Assembly (NCBI GenBank): GCA_036003845.1
Contig: DASYRX010000086.1
Coordinates: 1-21,486 of the forward strand
Length of the DNA stretch: 21,486 bases
Direction: 5' to 3'
From: DASYRX01 sp036003845
GTDB taxonomy: Bacteria > Gemmatimonadota > Gemmatimonadetes > Gemmatimonadales > Gemmatimonadaceae
Shown here: piece after piece, positions 1 through 9,300 of the stretch
Layout: every line of letters starts with the position of its first letter
How positions within the stretch are numbered: position 1 is the stretch's first letter
Position numbers and translations under genes: made by a program
The notes under the pieces: model-generated
Database searches by the model: none
The model's input: the letters and a program-made list of their open reading frames with translations, nothing else
Told to the model about the DNA's origin: nothing

Positions 1-1
1 T

Positions 2-88
2 TCGACGTTTCCGCTGGAACAGATAGACGCCGCCTATGCGCGACTGGAGTCGAACAGCACTGTAGGTAAGGTCGTGCTGACTATCTAA
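2..88 (+). CDS. C-terminal tail of a quinone oxidoreductase / zinc-type alcohol dehydrogenase (partial)
   Basis: Only the last 28 codons and a TAA stop (86-88) lie in the window. The peptide contains FPLEQIDAAYARLES followed by GKVVLTI. This matches the usual end of medium-chain NAD(P)H:quinone reductases and alcohol dehydrogenases (MDR superfamily), where a helix carrying a P-L-x-x-A-x-x-A-Y-x-x-L pattern leads into a final GK(V/I)VL strand. The frame is open from base 2, so the gene continues to the left. The catalytic and cofactor-binding parts are outside the window, so substrate and exact subfamily cannot be given. It converges with the minus-strand gene ending at 134, with only 45 bases between them and no clear terminator hairpin. 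Confidence 0.6.
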   Translation, partial: STFPLEQIDAAYARLESNSTVGKVVLTI

Positions 89-133
89 CGAAAAGCTGAT
101 AGCAGCCGTCAATACCAGCCGTTGTTCGCAGAG

Positions 134-1039
134 TCAGCGAACCGGCTCAGCGACGATTGCTAGCCACTTCCCGTTAGGCGACACCGCCAGTCGCGTGACC
201 TTGCCCGCGACCGTTGAATCGAGCCCGCCAATCGCGCGCCAGATGGCGTAGTTCGGCTGCGCCGCGTTCGGCTGCCAGACCATTATCGATCCCTTTGCGT
301 CACTCGTGAGCAGCTCGCCACGCGGCGTCCAGGCATAGTCTTCCACGCCAGGAGGGAGGGGTGCGAGCGGCGTGTGCTGGCGCGTCGCGGCGTCGAGCGA
401 ACGGATCCACCACTGCGTGGAATCCGCCTTGTCCACGAATGAGATGCGGCTCGTCGCTGGAATACGGTGAATTGAGCGGCCGATCGCCGCCGCGACCGTA
501 TCGACGCGCTGTGCATCGACGTTGCCAACCTGCAGCGTCGCGGGTCGCCCGAGAATGAACATCACGACAATCGAGTCACTGACCCAGGCGTAATAGCCGA
601 CGGGCTTGGCGCGGTCGATGACGAGGCATGGACGGCCGCCGCCTAACGGGAAGCGCCAGAGGCGTTGCGTCGAGTCACGCTCGACGCGGACGACGCTCAA
701 GGAGCGGCGATCGGGCGTGACGGCCGCTGAGTATTCGCTCTCCGGCGTGCGCGTGACTTGCGAGTGCCGGTTCGTCGTGAGGTCGATGCTCCAGATGTCG
801 CTCTGTCCGTCGCCGCGGTTGGACGTGTAGTACAGCGTGCGATTGTCCCACGAAAATGCCGGCTGGTTGTCGTATCCGGCGCGGTGCGTGAGATTGCGTA
901 CGGTGCCGATCGTTAGGCGCCCCCGACTGCGAACGAGCGCTGTGAGATAAATATCGGTGCCAGGTGGCGTCGGCGCCTGCGCCGACAGTGCGGCCGATCC
1001 GGCGACTATGAGTGCCAGCAGAGTTAAGCAGCAACGCAT
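134..1039 (-). CDS. Exported TolB-like beta-propeller (PD40/WD40-like) protein
   Basis: The 301-residue product starts with a signal peptide (MRCCLTLLALIVAGSAALSA, cleavage near SAQA), so it should be periplasmic or secreted. The body has repeated propeller blades of the TolB/PD40 type: DNQPAFSWDNRTLYYTSN with a following SDIWSIDL, SEYSAAVTPDRRSLSVVRV, YAWTPRGELLTSD and RLAVSPNGKWLAIVAE. The pattern S/TPDG-like turn, beta strand, then W-x-hydrophobic is typical of these blades. About five or six blades are visible and no enzyme domain follows. The frame is open upstream to 1153, but the extra 38 residues look non-coding and would bury the signal peptide, so the ATG at 1039 is preferred even though no strong Shine-Dalgarno is visible. 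A role in binding or scaffolding at the cell envelope is inference; the substrate is unknown. Confidence 0.75.
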   Translation of the reverse strand: MRCCLTLLALIVAGSAALSAQAPTPPGTDIYLTALVRSRGRLTIGTVRNLTHRAGYDNQPAFSWDNRTLYYTSNRGDGQSDIWSIDLTTNRHSQVTRTPESEYSAAVTPDRRSLSVVRVERDSTQRLWRFPLGGGRPCLVIDRAKPVGYYAWVSDSIVVMFILGRPATLQVGNVDAQRVDTVAAAIGRSIHRIPATSRISFVDKADSTQWWIRSLDAATRQHTPLAPLPPGVEDYAWTPRGELLTSDAKGSIMVWQPNAAQPNYAIWRAIGGLDSTVAGKVTRLAVSPNGKWLAIVAEPVR

Positions 1040-1439
1040 GGACAGATGCTGCTTGGCCGAGCAGGCACGTGCAAGGCCATCTCTTCCATAGGAGCTCCAA
1101 TCGTAGCTAGAAGGTTCCGACGCCGCGCTCGTCAGCCAAAAAACAAGAGCCATTCGGATGACGCGGAATGGCGGACGGCACGGAACGAGGACCCGGCAAA
1201 TAGCGGGCTCCTCATATGCGCAATTCAGTTAACGCAGCTCGCTTGTGAACTTTTCAAAGAAGAAACGCTGTTCTAAGGCCGTGCGGCGAAGGCGATGAAC
1301 CATTCTGATGGTGCAGAATCGCATCCGTTTCTATCCGATTATCAGCGTAATCCGAACAGCTCTTACTCTTTGACGCTCGATTTTGGAAGTAGGAGCTGCC
1401 GAGATGAGCAGACCGGTGCAGCGCGCGATAGACGGTGAG
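1040..1439. other. 400-base region without a convincing gene
   Basis: This lies between the start of the propeller gene (minus strand) and the stop of the lipoprotein gene (minus strand), so it must carry the propeller gene's promoter. The stretch around 1200-1400 is visibly less GC-rich than its surroundings. Two short plus-strand frames are open: 1295-1438 (47 codons) and 1404-1508 (34 codons, with AGGAG eight bases before its ATG). Neither encodes anything I recognise, and the second runs antisense into the lipoprotein gene. I see no tRNA fold or strong terminator here. Confidence 0.5.
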
Positions 1440-1440
1440 C

Positions 1441-1971
1441 CTAACGAGGAGCAGAAGGAAGTCCTGCGCTCAGCGCGAGAACGATGCGCTCTGTCTGGCG
1501 CTCGTTAGGAGAAACGACGACGGCGGCGAGGTTGTTCGATGTAACCAGGACAGCCGGATCGCTCCACATGTACGTCCCGCCGCGCGGAGCGACTGCCGCT
1601 GAATCGAGGCGCTCAATGTCTCGCTGCCGCGTCGCTTCGTCCGGATAGATGAACACGTGGATCGTCGACTGTGTCGTCGTGTACGTGATGCCATCCACGC
1701 TGAACATCGGTATGCGCACCGGATCCGACTTTTGCGCGACCACGAGTCCTGCATGCTCCAGGCGGTCCAACACATTGCAGAGGCGCCACGCACCAGATTT
1801 GGGGCACGAGGTATCTGCGCCCGCAACTGGCTGTTGGCTCGCAACCGTCGTCGGATTTGTTGTATCGTGCGACGGCGGCGGATTGTCACGCGCGCACGCC
1901 GCGACGACGATGGCGCTGATGAAGAATCGCAGCGCGCGCAACTCGTTAGGAAACGAGATCCGATTCCACAT
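1441..1971 (-). CDS. Small predicted lipoprotein of unknown function
   Basis: The product has 176 residues. A short basic N-terminus is followed by a hydrophobic stretch (LRFFISAIVVAAC), with a lipobox V-A-A-C placing the lipidated cysteine at residue 26. A proline/threonine-rich linker follows (about 30-50), as often seen when a lipoprotein stands off the membrane. The rest (about 55-176) is a small mixed alpha/beta region with two cysteines (SCPKSGAWRLC) and no motif I can assign to a family. The ATG overlaps the end of apaG by 26 bases on the same strand, so the two genes are probably co-transcribed. Its TAG stop (1441-1443) lies inside a CCTAAC word (1440-1445). The lipoprotein call is fairly safe; function is unknown. 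Confidence 0.72.
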   Translation of the reverse strand: MWNRISFPNELRALRFFISAIVVAACARDNPPPSHDTTNPTTVASQQPVAGADTSCPKSGAWRLCNVLDRLEHAGLVVAQKSDPVRIPMFSVDGITYTTTQSTIHVFIYPDEATRQRDIERLDSAAVAPRGGTYMWSDPAVLVTSNNLAAVVVSPNERQTERIVLALSAGLPSAPR

Positions 1972-2362
1972 TCGCCTGCAGGACGAAGCGCGGAATCACG
2001 GCGTCGAACTCCGTGCCGTCGTCGCGCACAAAGTGATACGTCCCTTCCATGTGCCCGGCCGGGCTCTTGAGTCGACACCAGCTGCTGTACTCATGAACCG
2101 CGCCTGTGCTCAGATACGGTTGCTCGCCGACGACGCCCTCACCCTCCACTTCTGTGTCTTCCCCAACGGAATCGTGGATGTACCAGTGACGTGTCAGCAG
2201 TTGGGCGGCATTCAGGCCGACATTCTCGATCCGCACGAAGTACGCGAAGACGTAGCGATGCTCGCGCGCGTCCGACTGCGTGGGGAGAAACACGGGGCGC
2301 ACCGTGACGCGGATGCCCGCGGTCTCGCGATAATAGAACGACTTCGCAGTCACGCGGCGCAA
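1946..2362 (-). CDS. apaG: ApaG domain protein (DUF525)
   Basis: The 138-residue protein is close to the usual ApaG length of about 125. Family features are clear: VRPVFLPTQSD, YVFAYFVRIENVG, the strand LLTRHWYIHDS, the glycine-rich GEGVVGEQP (about 74-82) and YSSWCRLKSPAGHMEGTYHF (92-111). ApaG has a fibronectin-III-like fold; in enterobacteria it is linked to cobalt/magnesium resistance and sits near apaH, but its biochemical role is not settled. No apaH or ksgA is nearby here. The annotated start is a TTG at 2362; a GTG at 2353 would give a product three residues shorter, and neither has a good ribosome site. The gene is divergent from the AIM24 gene, with 95 bases between, and overlaps the downstream lipoprotein gene. 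Confidence 0.9.
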   Translation of the reverse strand: MRRVTAKSFYYRETAGIRVTVRPVFLPTQSDAREHRYVFAYFVRIENVGLNAAQLLTRHWYIHDSVGEDTEVEGEGVVGEQPYLSTGAVHEYSSWCRLKSPAGHMEGTYHFVRDDGTEFDAVIPRFVLQANVESDLVS

Positions 2363-2457
2363 CGTAGCATGCGTGCCAAAATGGAGCTACCACCGGAGCC
2401 GCCGGCAATCGATATATCAGCCGCTGACCAACCTCCGCATCAGAGGAACGCACGACA

Positions 2458-3255
2458 ATGAATGCTGATGAGATCGACTACCGATTGATCGGGGATGACT
2501 TGCAAGGTGTCATCGTGACTCTCGACCCTGGCGAAGCGGTGGTGGCGGAAGCTGGTGCGATGATGTTCATGCAGGACGGCATCGAGATGGCCACGACTCT
2601 CGACGCCTCGGGCCGTGCGAGTGGATCGATGTGGTCGAGACTCCTTGGCGCAGGAAAGCGCGTGCTCTCCGGAGATTCGTTTTTCGTAACGCTGTTCGCG
2701 AACGCGGCCAGTGTTCGTCGCGACGTCGCGTTCGCTTCGCCGTATCCCGGCAAGATTCAGGTCATCGACCTCAAGGTTTGGGGCGGCACGATCATCGCAC
2801 AAAAAGACGCATTCCTCTGTGGAGGGCGCGGCGTGGATGTGAGCGTGGCGGTCGCTCGCCGCTTCGGTGCGGGTTTCTTCGGCGGCGAGGGATTCATCTT
2901 GCAAAAGCTCAGTGGCGTTGGCGTCGTCTTTCTGCACGCCAGCGGCACGCTCCACGAAGTCACGTTAGGCACCGGCGAATCGCTGCGCGTGGACACCGGC
3001 TGTCTCGTCGCCATGCAGCCGGACGTTGATTACGATATCGAGCGCGTTCCCGGCATCAAAACGGCGCTCTTCGGCGGCGAGGGCCTCTTCTTCCTGAAGC
3101 TGACCGGACCTGGGCGCGTGATCCTGCAGACGCTTCCCTTCTCGCGCCTCGCCGATCGCATCATCGCCGCCGCCCCACGCGCCGGCGGCGCACGGCGCGA
3201 GGAGGGGGGCGTGCTCGGCTCGTTAGGCAATCTTCTCGACGGAGACAACTCGTGA
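2458..3255 (+). CDS. AIM24 family protein (TIGR00266-type)
   Basis: The 265-residue protein matches the AIM24/DUF124 family over its whole length. It has the early LDPGEAVVAEAGAMMFM segment (about 22-38), a SFFVTLFAN strand, SPYPGKIQVIDL, FLCGGRGVDVSVAV, a central GFFGGEGFILQKLSG and its near-repeat LFGGEGLFFLKLTGPG (about 204-219), which show the two-fold beta-sandwich repeat of this family. The fold is all-beta; the bacterial function is not established, while the yeast Aim24 homologue is mitochondrial. There is no signal peptide or membrane segment, so it is probably cytoplasmic. GAGG at about 2443 is a plausible ribosome site. Its TGA overlaps the GTG start of the aldehyde dehydrogenase gene, so the two are likely translationally coupled. 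Confidence 0.88.
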   Translation: MNADEIDYRLIGDDLQGVIVTLDPGEAVVAEAGAMMFMQDGIEMATTLDASGRASGSMWSRLLGAGKRVLSGDSFFVTLFANAASVRRDVAFASPYPGKIQVIDLKVWGGTIIAQKDAFLCGGRGVDVSVAVARRFGAGFFGGEGFILQKLSGVGVVFLHASGTLHEVTLGTGESLRVDTGCLVAMQPDVDYDIERVPGIKTALFGGEGLFFLKLTGPGRVILQTLPFSRLADRIIAAAPRAGGARREEGGVLGSLGNLLDGDNS

Positions 3256-4625
3256 TCGCGTCGGTCAACCCGGCGACCGGTGAGACGCTTTCGACGTACG
3301 CGCCGCTCACGAACGTCGAAGTCGACGCGCGGCTTGCCCTTGCTCAGCAAGCCGCCAATGAATGGCGGCGCGCGAGCGTGACGGAGCGAGCGAAGGTGCT
3401 GCGTCAGGCGGCGGCGCTGCTGGACCAGGAGCAGGAGACGCACGCGCGGCTCATGACGACCGAGATGGGGAAGCTCATCCGCGCCGCGCGCGAGGAAGCG
3501 GCCAAGTGCGCGCTGGCGTTGCGCTACTACGCCGATCACGCAGCGGCGTTCATGGCGCCCGACGTCCTCCTTGACCAGCCGACGCAGCGTGGCGAGGTGC
3601 ACTACCAACCGTTAGGCGTCGTCCTCGCCGTGATGCCGTGGAACTTCCCCTACTGGCAAGTAATTCGCTTCGCCGCAGCGGCCCTCGCGGCCGGGAACGT
3701 CGGCTTGCTCAAGCACGCGTCGAACGTGCCGCAGTGCGCGCTGGCGCTGGAGTCGCTCTTTGAGCGCGCCGGCGCGCCACGCGGCGTCTTCCAGACGCTG
3801 CTGATCGAATCCTCGCGCGTAGAGGCCCTCATCGCCGATCCGCGCATCGCGGCCGTGACCCTGACGGGGAGCGAAGGCGCGGGCCGTTCCGTAGCGGCTG
3901 CGGCCGGACGGGCGCTCAAGAAGACAGTGCTCGAGTTAGGCGGCAGCGATCCGTTCATTGTTACTGCGAACGCCGATGTGCCGGCTGCTGCGCGCGCTGC
4001 CGTCACCGCCCGCACGATCAATAACGGACAGTCCTGCATCGCCGCCAAACGCTTTTTCTGCGTCAACGCGATCGCCGATGAGTTCATGGGCCGCTTCATC
4101 GAAGGGATGCGCGCGCTGCGCCCGGGCGACCCGCTGAACGAGAATACGACGCTCGGACCACTCGCGACGAAAGCGATCCGCGAAGACCTTCACGCGCAGG
4201 TACAGCTCACGGTGGCGCGCGGAGCGACATGCTCGCTGGGTGGTGCGCCGATCGAGGGTCCAGGGTTTTTCTATCCCGCGACAATCCTCGAGAACGTGCC
4301 TAACGACTCGCCGGCGGCGACTGACGAGCTCTTCGGACCCGTCGCGGCCATGTTCCGCGTCCCTAACGTCGACGCCGCCTTGAGCGCTGCCAACACGAGC
4401 AAGTTCGGCCTCGGCGCCGCTGTCTGGTCTCGCAACGTTGAAGAGGCAGGACGCTGCGCCGCGGCGCTGGAAAACGGCACCGTCTTCGTCAACGGCGTCG
4501 TGGCGTCGGATCCGCGTTTCCCGTTCGGCGGCGTGAAAGCGTCAGGCTACGGACGTGAACTCGGCGTGTGGGGACTTCGCGAGTTCGTGAACATCAAGAC
4601 TGTCCGCTATCTAGGAACCGGTTGA
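3252..4625 (+). CDS. gabD: Succinate-semialdehyde dehydrogenase (aldehyde dehydrogenase superfamily)
   Basis: This 457-residue enzyme should oxidise succinic semialdehyde to succinate with NAD(P)+, feeding 4-aminobutyrate carbon into the TCA cycle. It starts at a GTG inside the GTGA overlap with the AIM24 gene. Visible ALDH landmarks are the MPWNFPYWQ segment, the Rossmann glycine motif LTGSEGAG, the general base Glu228 in LELGGSDPF, the catalytic Cys262 in NNGQSCIAAKRF, and the C-terminal PFGGVKASGYGRELG. The pattern AGNVGLLKHASNVPQCA closely resembles mycobacterial GabD1-type and YneI/Sad-type enzymes, which is why I prefer this substrate over other aldehydes. The length fits that subgroup. 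Its last 32 bases overlap the 3' end of the minus-strand kinase gene. No GABA transaminase gene is nearby, so pathway context is missing. Confidence 0.87.
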   Translation: MIASVNPATGETLSTYAPLTNVEVDARLALAQQAANEWRRASVTERAKVLRQAAALLDQEQETHARLMTTEMGKLIRAAREEAAKCALALRYYADHAAAFMAPDVLLDQPTQRGEVHYQPLGVVLAVMPWNFPYWQVIRFAAAALAAGNVGLLKHASNVPQCALALESLFERAGAPRGVFQTLLIESSRVEALIADPRIAAVTLTGSEGAGRSVAAAAGRALKKTVLELGGSDPFIVTANADVPAAARAAVTARTINNGQSCIAAKRFFCVNAIADEFMGRFIEGMRALRPGDPLNENTTLGPLATKAIREDLHAQVQLTVARGATCSLGGAPIEGPGFFYPATILENVPNDSPAATDELFGPVAAMFRVPNVDAALSAANTSKFGLGAAVWSRNVEEAGRCAAALENGTVFVNGVVASDPRFPFGGVKASGYGRELGVWGLREFVNIKTVRYLGTG

Positions 4626-6357
4626 GCCATCCGCGACGCGAGCGCGCGAGCCGGCGCATCGTTCGGCGCAGCTCACGCCATGCGTCGCGCATCGCCGTGG
4701 CATCCGCATAACGAGCTTTCGGATCGGCTGCAAGCGCAGTTTCGAGAAAGCGCGCCACGGGTGCGTCGAAGCGCTCGGCGCCGAACTCGCCGGAGAATTG
4801 CTTGGCGAGAATCGTGGCGGCATCCGGCCCGGCGAACGGTGGATCTCCCGTCAATACGAACGTGACAATCGCCCCGATGGCAAAGCAGTCCACACCAGGG
4901 CCCTGCGCTTCGCCTAACAACTGCTCCGGCGCCGCGAACGCCGGCGTTCCCGTCGCCGTCGCCGGCTCGTCCTCCCCCTTCGCGATACCGAAGTCCGTGA
5001 TGCGCCAGCGTCGGTATCGATCGATCAGGATGTTTTCAGGCTTGAGATCGCGGTGCACGATCCCTGACGTATGCGCTGCCGCGAGAGCATCCAGCACAGC
5101 CTCGACAGGTCCCGCCACTTCGTCGAATGAGCGCGGACCAGAGCGCGCAATCAGATCTGCCACTGATCCCGCCTCAGCGAGCTCCATCGTGTACCACGTG
5201 ACATCGCCGTGCGAATCGAGATCGTAGATCGGGATGATCGCTGGGTGCGCGAGCTGCGCGGCCAGACGCGCCTCGCGCAGAAATCGCGCGACGGTCGTGG
5301 GATGCTGCGAGACATCTGGGTGCAGCATCTTGAGCGCGACCTCGCGCTCGAGTGAGAGATCGCGCACGCGCCACACGCTTCCGAACGTCCCGCGTCCGAG
5401 AAATCCGAGTACGTCGTAGTCGTCACCGGTGGCCCAACGCAGCCGAGCTTCTTCGGTCAGCTCGTCCGGCGCCGAGGCTGTTCCCTGCCGCCCACGGCGC
5501 ACGGCCACGGTGCGCTCGAGCGCCCGCAACAGCAGCGACACGCTGCGAAAGCGATCCTCGGGATCGGGCCGCAAGGCGCCATCGATCACTACCGCGAGCG
5601 CATCCGGACAATCGGGCCTAACGACTCGCACAGGCGGAATGTCATTCGGCGGTGGCAGTTCACCAGTCAGCGCCGCAAAGCAGCAGGCGGCCATCTGCCA
5701 TTGGTCTGCCGCGGGAGATGGCTTCCATTCTGAGGACCACTCCGGCGCGTGCGGTGTCCAGCGCGGATCTGGTTCGCGGCCGGCCGGGACATCCTCGCGG
5801 CGAATCGCCCATTGCCAGCCGAGCATCCACGTTCGACCCGCAGGCGCGATCCAGATGTTCTCGGGCGACACGGCCCCGTGCGTCGTCCCCGAGTCGTGCA
5901 GGTACGAAAGCGTCGATCCGACAGCACGAAGCACGCGGAAGACGAGCGGGATATCCGCGGGGCCCACACGCCTAACGAAATTGCCGAGGCTTTCGGCGGA
6001 CAACCAGCGACGCAGATAACCCGGCCCGCGTGCCGTCCCGCGATATGGCGCCCAGTAGTGATACGTCGTCGGGATCGCTGGATGGTTGCGGTGCGCCAGC
6101 TCGCGCGCTTCGGCTTCGAGCCAGCCCGTGTGCGCCGGATCTGGAGCGGACACGAGGGAGAGTGAGCGCCCTAACGCGTCGATGATTTCCTGGTAGTGGC
6201 GATACTCCATCTGGCGACCTTCGCTTCCCCAGCGCCAATCGGGTGGGAGCTGCCAATCACTCAGATGCGGCGGAGGCGATGGGGTAAGCACATTGGGCAC
6301 GTCCGGCCGCGGCGTCATGCGCACGGCGCGCACGCCCTCGCGTGGCGTGACACCCAT
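4594..6357 (-). CDS. Tandem pseudokinase - Ser/Thr protein kinase
   Basis: The 587-residue soluble protein contains two protein-kinase-like domains. The C-terminal one (about 313-565) looks active: glycine loop LGRGTFGSV (320-328), Lys343 in VALKML, helix-C Glu362, HRDLKPEN (435-442), DFG (455-457) and APE (476-478). The N-terminal one (about 50-285) aligns in order but has lost key residues. The position of the ATP-anchoring lysine appears to be Val69, the catalytic loop reads HGAVSPEN (160-167) so the Asp is Ala162, and the DFG position reads LGW (179-181), while APE (204-206) and a following DQW are kept. It is therefore best called a pseudokinase, probably regulatory. There is no membrane segment. 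The gene starts 2 bases after the stop of the large histidine kinase gene, so both are almost certainly co-transcribed. Targets are unknown. Confidence 0.88.
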   Translation of the reverse strand: MGVTPREGVRAVRMTPRPDVPNVLTPSPPPHLSDWQLPPDWRWGSEGRQMEYRHYQEIIDALGRSLSLVSAPDPAHTGWLEAEARELAHRNHPAIPTTYHYWAPYRGTARGPGYLRRWLSAESLGNFVRRVGPADIPLVFRVLRAVGSTLSYLHDSGTTHGAVSPENIWIAPAGRTWMLGWQWAIRREDVPAGREPDPRWTPHAPEWSSEWKPSPAADQWQMAACCFAALTGELPPPNDIPPVRVVRPDCPDALAVVIDGALRPDPEDRFRSVSLLLRALERTVAVRRGRQGTASAPDELTEEARLRWATGDDYDVLGFLGRGTFGSVWRVRDLSLEREVALKMLHPDVSQHPTTVARFLREARLAAQLAHPAIIPIYDLDSHGDVTWYTMELAEAGSVADLIARSGPRSFDEVAGPVEAVLDALAAAHTSGIVHRDLKPENILIDRYRRWRITDFGIAKGEDEPATATGTPAFAAPEQLLGEAQGPGVDCFAIGAIVTFVLTGDPPFAGPDAATILAKQFSGEFGAERFDAPVARFLETALAADPKARYADATAMRDAWRELRRTMRRLARSRRGWLNRFLDSGQS

Positions 6358-6359
6358 CG

Positions 6360-9300
6360 TTAGGCCGCCTCCTGCGTCGCGACGAGCGCGACCCGAACCA
6401 CCGTTCCCTCACCGCGACGACTCGTGAGCGCGATACCTCCACCCCAGGACTCCACCAAGCGGCGTGATATCGCGAGACCCAGCCCGCTGCCGCTCGTGCG
6501 TGTCGAGAAATGCGGCTCGAAGACGCTGGGCAGCGCGTGCTCGGGAATGCCGTCCCCATTGTCCCGTATCGTGATCGTTACCTGACGGCCGTCGCCGCCG
6601 ATGCCGATCGCCACGCTGGTCGCCTTTGCCTGACGAGCGTTTTCCATGATGTTGAGAAGCACCTCTCGCAATTCTTCGTCTCGTGCCCGCGCGACGTGTG
6701 GCAAGTCGTCACCCTCGACAGTCCACGTAACGTCTCCTTCACCCATCCGCTCCAGTTCCACAACATCGCGAACAATGGGCGCGACGTCGATCAATGGAAG
6801 CTCGCCAGCTTCGTCCGGCGTCCCACCGTAGCGACTGAACGCGCGCGCAATCTCATCGAGCCGATCGATTTCCGCGAGGATGCGACCGACGTTCTGGTCG
6901 AGAATGTGCGCGTAGTCCGCGTTGCGGTCCTGGAACGCGCGGCGCAGGTGCTGCACACCGAGTCGAATGGGGGTGAGCGGATTCTTGATTTCGTGTGCCA
7001 CCTGTCGCGCCATCTCCCCCCAGGCGATCACGCGCTGAGCGTGCGCGACTTCGGTGAGATCGTCGACGGTCAGCACGACGGCTCCTGCCGCGGCTCCTCG
7101 TGTGAGTCGCGTAAGGCGGCCGCGCAGCTGACGTCCGCGGACATCCGTCTCGAACTCGGCTGCCGGCTGCTGACTGCTCAGAAACGTCTGAACCTGATCG
7201 CGAATGGCCGGTGGCAGCAGCGCGATCGGTGCGCGGGGAACGAGCGGGGCACCTAACAACTGCTCCGCACGTGTATTCGCGATCGCAACGCGCCCCTGCG
7301 GATCGACAGCCACCACCGCGCTTGCGACGTTACGCAATACAGCTTCAGTGCGGTGCTGAGCCTCTTCTAGCGCGCGCTCGCTCTCTCCAAGATCGGTCGC
7401 CATCCGTCGGAAGGCCTCGAACACAGGCTGAAACTCCGTCGGCGGCGGACTGTTTCCTGCGAGCACGGGCTCGCGCTCGCCGCCGGCAATGGCCAGCGCG
7501 GCGCGGCGTAAGGTCCCGATCGGTTGCTGGAACTGGCGCGCGGCCAGCCAACTGAGGGCGAGCGCGGCGAGAGCGCCTAACGCGGTTGCCACGAGGACCA
7601 GCACGGTGAGGTCGCGCCGCTGGCGATCTAGATCGAGCTCACCGCCGCGCGCCGCCGTTGCGACGACGACGCGACGGTCCGGCGTCGCCGGCGACAAGTC
7701 GTCCACGGCTCGGAAGCCGAAGAGCGTCGGCGTCGGGCCGACGCGATACGGTTTGTTGGCGGTCGCTTCGTCGCCGAACATCAATGATTGGGCGATCTGT
7801 GGATCAAGCAACCGGCCGATCGGAGCCAGCTCGCGATACAAGGCGTCGCTGACGGTCGTGAGCACACCGTCTCGATAGCTGAACAGCGGGATGCCAGCCA
7901 TCGACGGTTCCCCGTTTTCCTGATCGACAGGGCGCGCGGCGGCGAGGCGCAGCGCCTCTCGTACGACGAACGCGCGCGTCGTTTCGTGGTCTCGTTGCAG
8001 TCGACGATAGGACCATACAGCGAAGACAACGGCCGGCACGACGAAGAATCCGAACAAAACAACCGTTAGGCGCGCCTGATAGCTGCGCGACCACTGCCGC
8101 AGGCGCCGCGACAGCCAGCGTCCGAGTGCGCCGTCTGCCGCGAGGTTGGCGGCGGCGAGCGCGGCGAAGATTGCCATGTTCAGGAGCACGATCAGAACAC
8201 CGCGCGGCAGCAGGGCATCCACTGAGCGCAGCTCGATCTCGACGTGAGCGCGCAGACGCACACCGAGCGTATCGCGTACCCAGTCGCCGTGCATCTCATC
8301 GCCGCGTCGCTGCCAGCTCGGACGTGCGAGAGCCGGAACGTCCGGCGCGGCGCCGCTGACGCGCAGCGTGTAGGGAGGGTCGCGGACTGGCGGCGGTGCC
8401 AGACCAATGAGCGCGGAGTATGGATCGTCCGTCGCACGACGCGTGCGGGGCGACACCGTGACGGTTACGACGTTGCCTAACGAGTCAGGGACAGCCAGCA
8501 GCCAGTGAGCCCCGCCCTCTGTGTTCACCGATTCGAGCACGGAGCGCTTGCCCACCCGCGCCGTGACCACGGCCGTCTTCTCGCGCGCCGGGACGCGTTC
8601 GAACTCGGCCGTCATGAGCGCTTCGCTGGGTCGCAACGAATCGCTGGGCCAGTACGCGATCTCGATAGGATAGGCAGCCGCGGAGAGATCCGACTGCATG
8701 TATCTCTGCAGCAGTTGAGCACGGGTGCGAGGCAGCGAATCCGCCTGCCACGCGGCGGCCAAGCGCTCCAACAACAACGCCGCCGACTGGTCAGCCGTCG
8801 TGAGCAAGCGAACATCGTGCGTCGCCTGCGCCACGTGGTGGCGCACCGTCGCCCCCCACACGAGAGTTGTCGCTCCAACGGCCGCCACGAACGCGGCAGC
8901 GTACGCGACGGCGGCAGTCCGTTTGCTCAAGACGAGCGCAGCGATCGCGGCGATCCACAGACCGGCGTACCACTCCGGCCATCCAACGGGAGCACGCCAG
9001 AGCGTCGGCGCGAGCGCACCTGCAAAGGCGGCGATGATGGGTCCGATCCACGGGGCGATACCGCGACGCGCGCCTAACGCGGTTCGGCCTGCAGACGTGC
9101 CGATGAGCAGAATCGCCGCGCCAGCGAGGAAGAGCGCCGTTTCCCAGGCGAGCCATAGAGCTGTCCCCTCACCCACCGCCGGCGGCGTGATACCGTTCGA
9201 CAAGCGCCGCAGCAGGTATGGCGCGATCGCCGCGACCGCCGCCGTCAGAATTACAGCGAGCCACCGGCGTTGCACGCGGAAGCGCGCGCGCAGGAGCGGG

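Noticed and set aside
1200..1270. Possible minus-strand promoter (TTGAAA followed 18 bases later by GTTAAC)
   Set aside because: The -10 match is only about three of six and the distance to the gene start is large; not strong enough to annotate.
1295..1438. Plus-strand open frame of 47 codons in the 1040-1439 gap
   Set aside because: Poor ribosome site, no recognisable motif and composition unlike the neighbouring genes; chance frame is more likely.
1404..1508. Plus-strand open frame of 34 codons with a good AGGAG ahead of the ATG
   Set aside because: Very short, no similarity recognised, and its second half is antisense to the lipoprotein gene; its stop comes from the over-represented GTTAGG word.
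1649..2461. Plus-strand frame of 270 codons
   Set aside because: Antisense to the lipoprotein gene and apaG, which have clear family or export features; it is a high-GC shadow frame.
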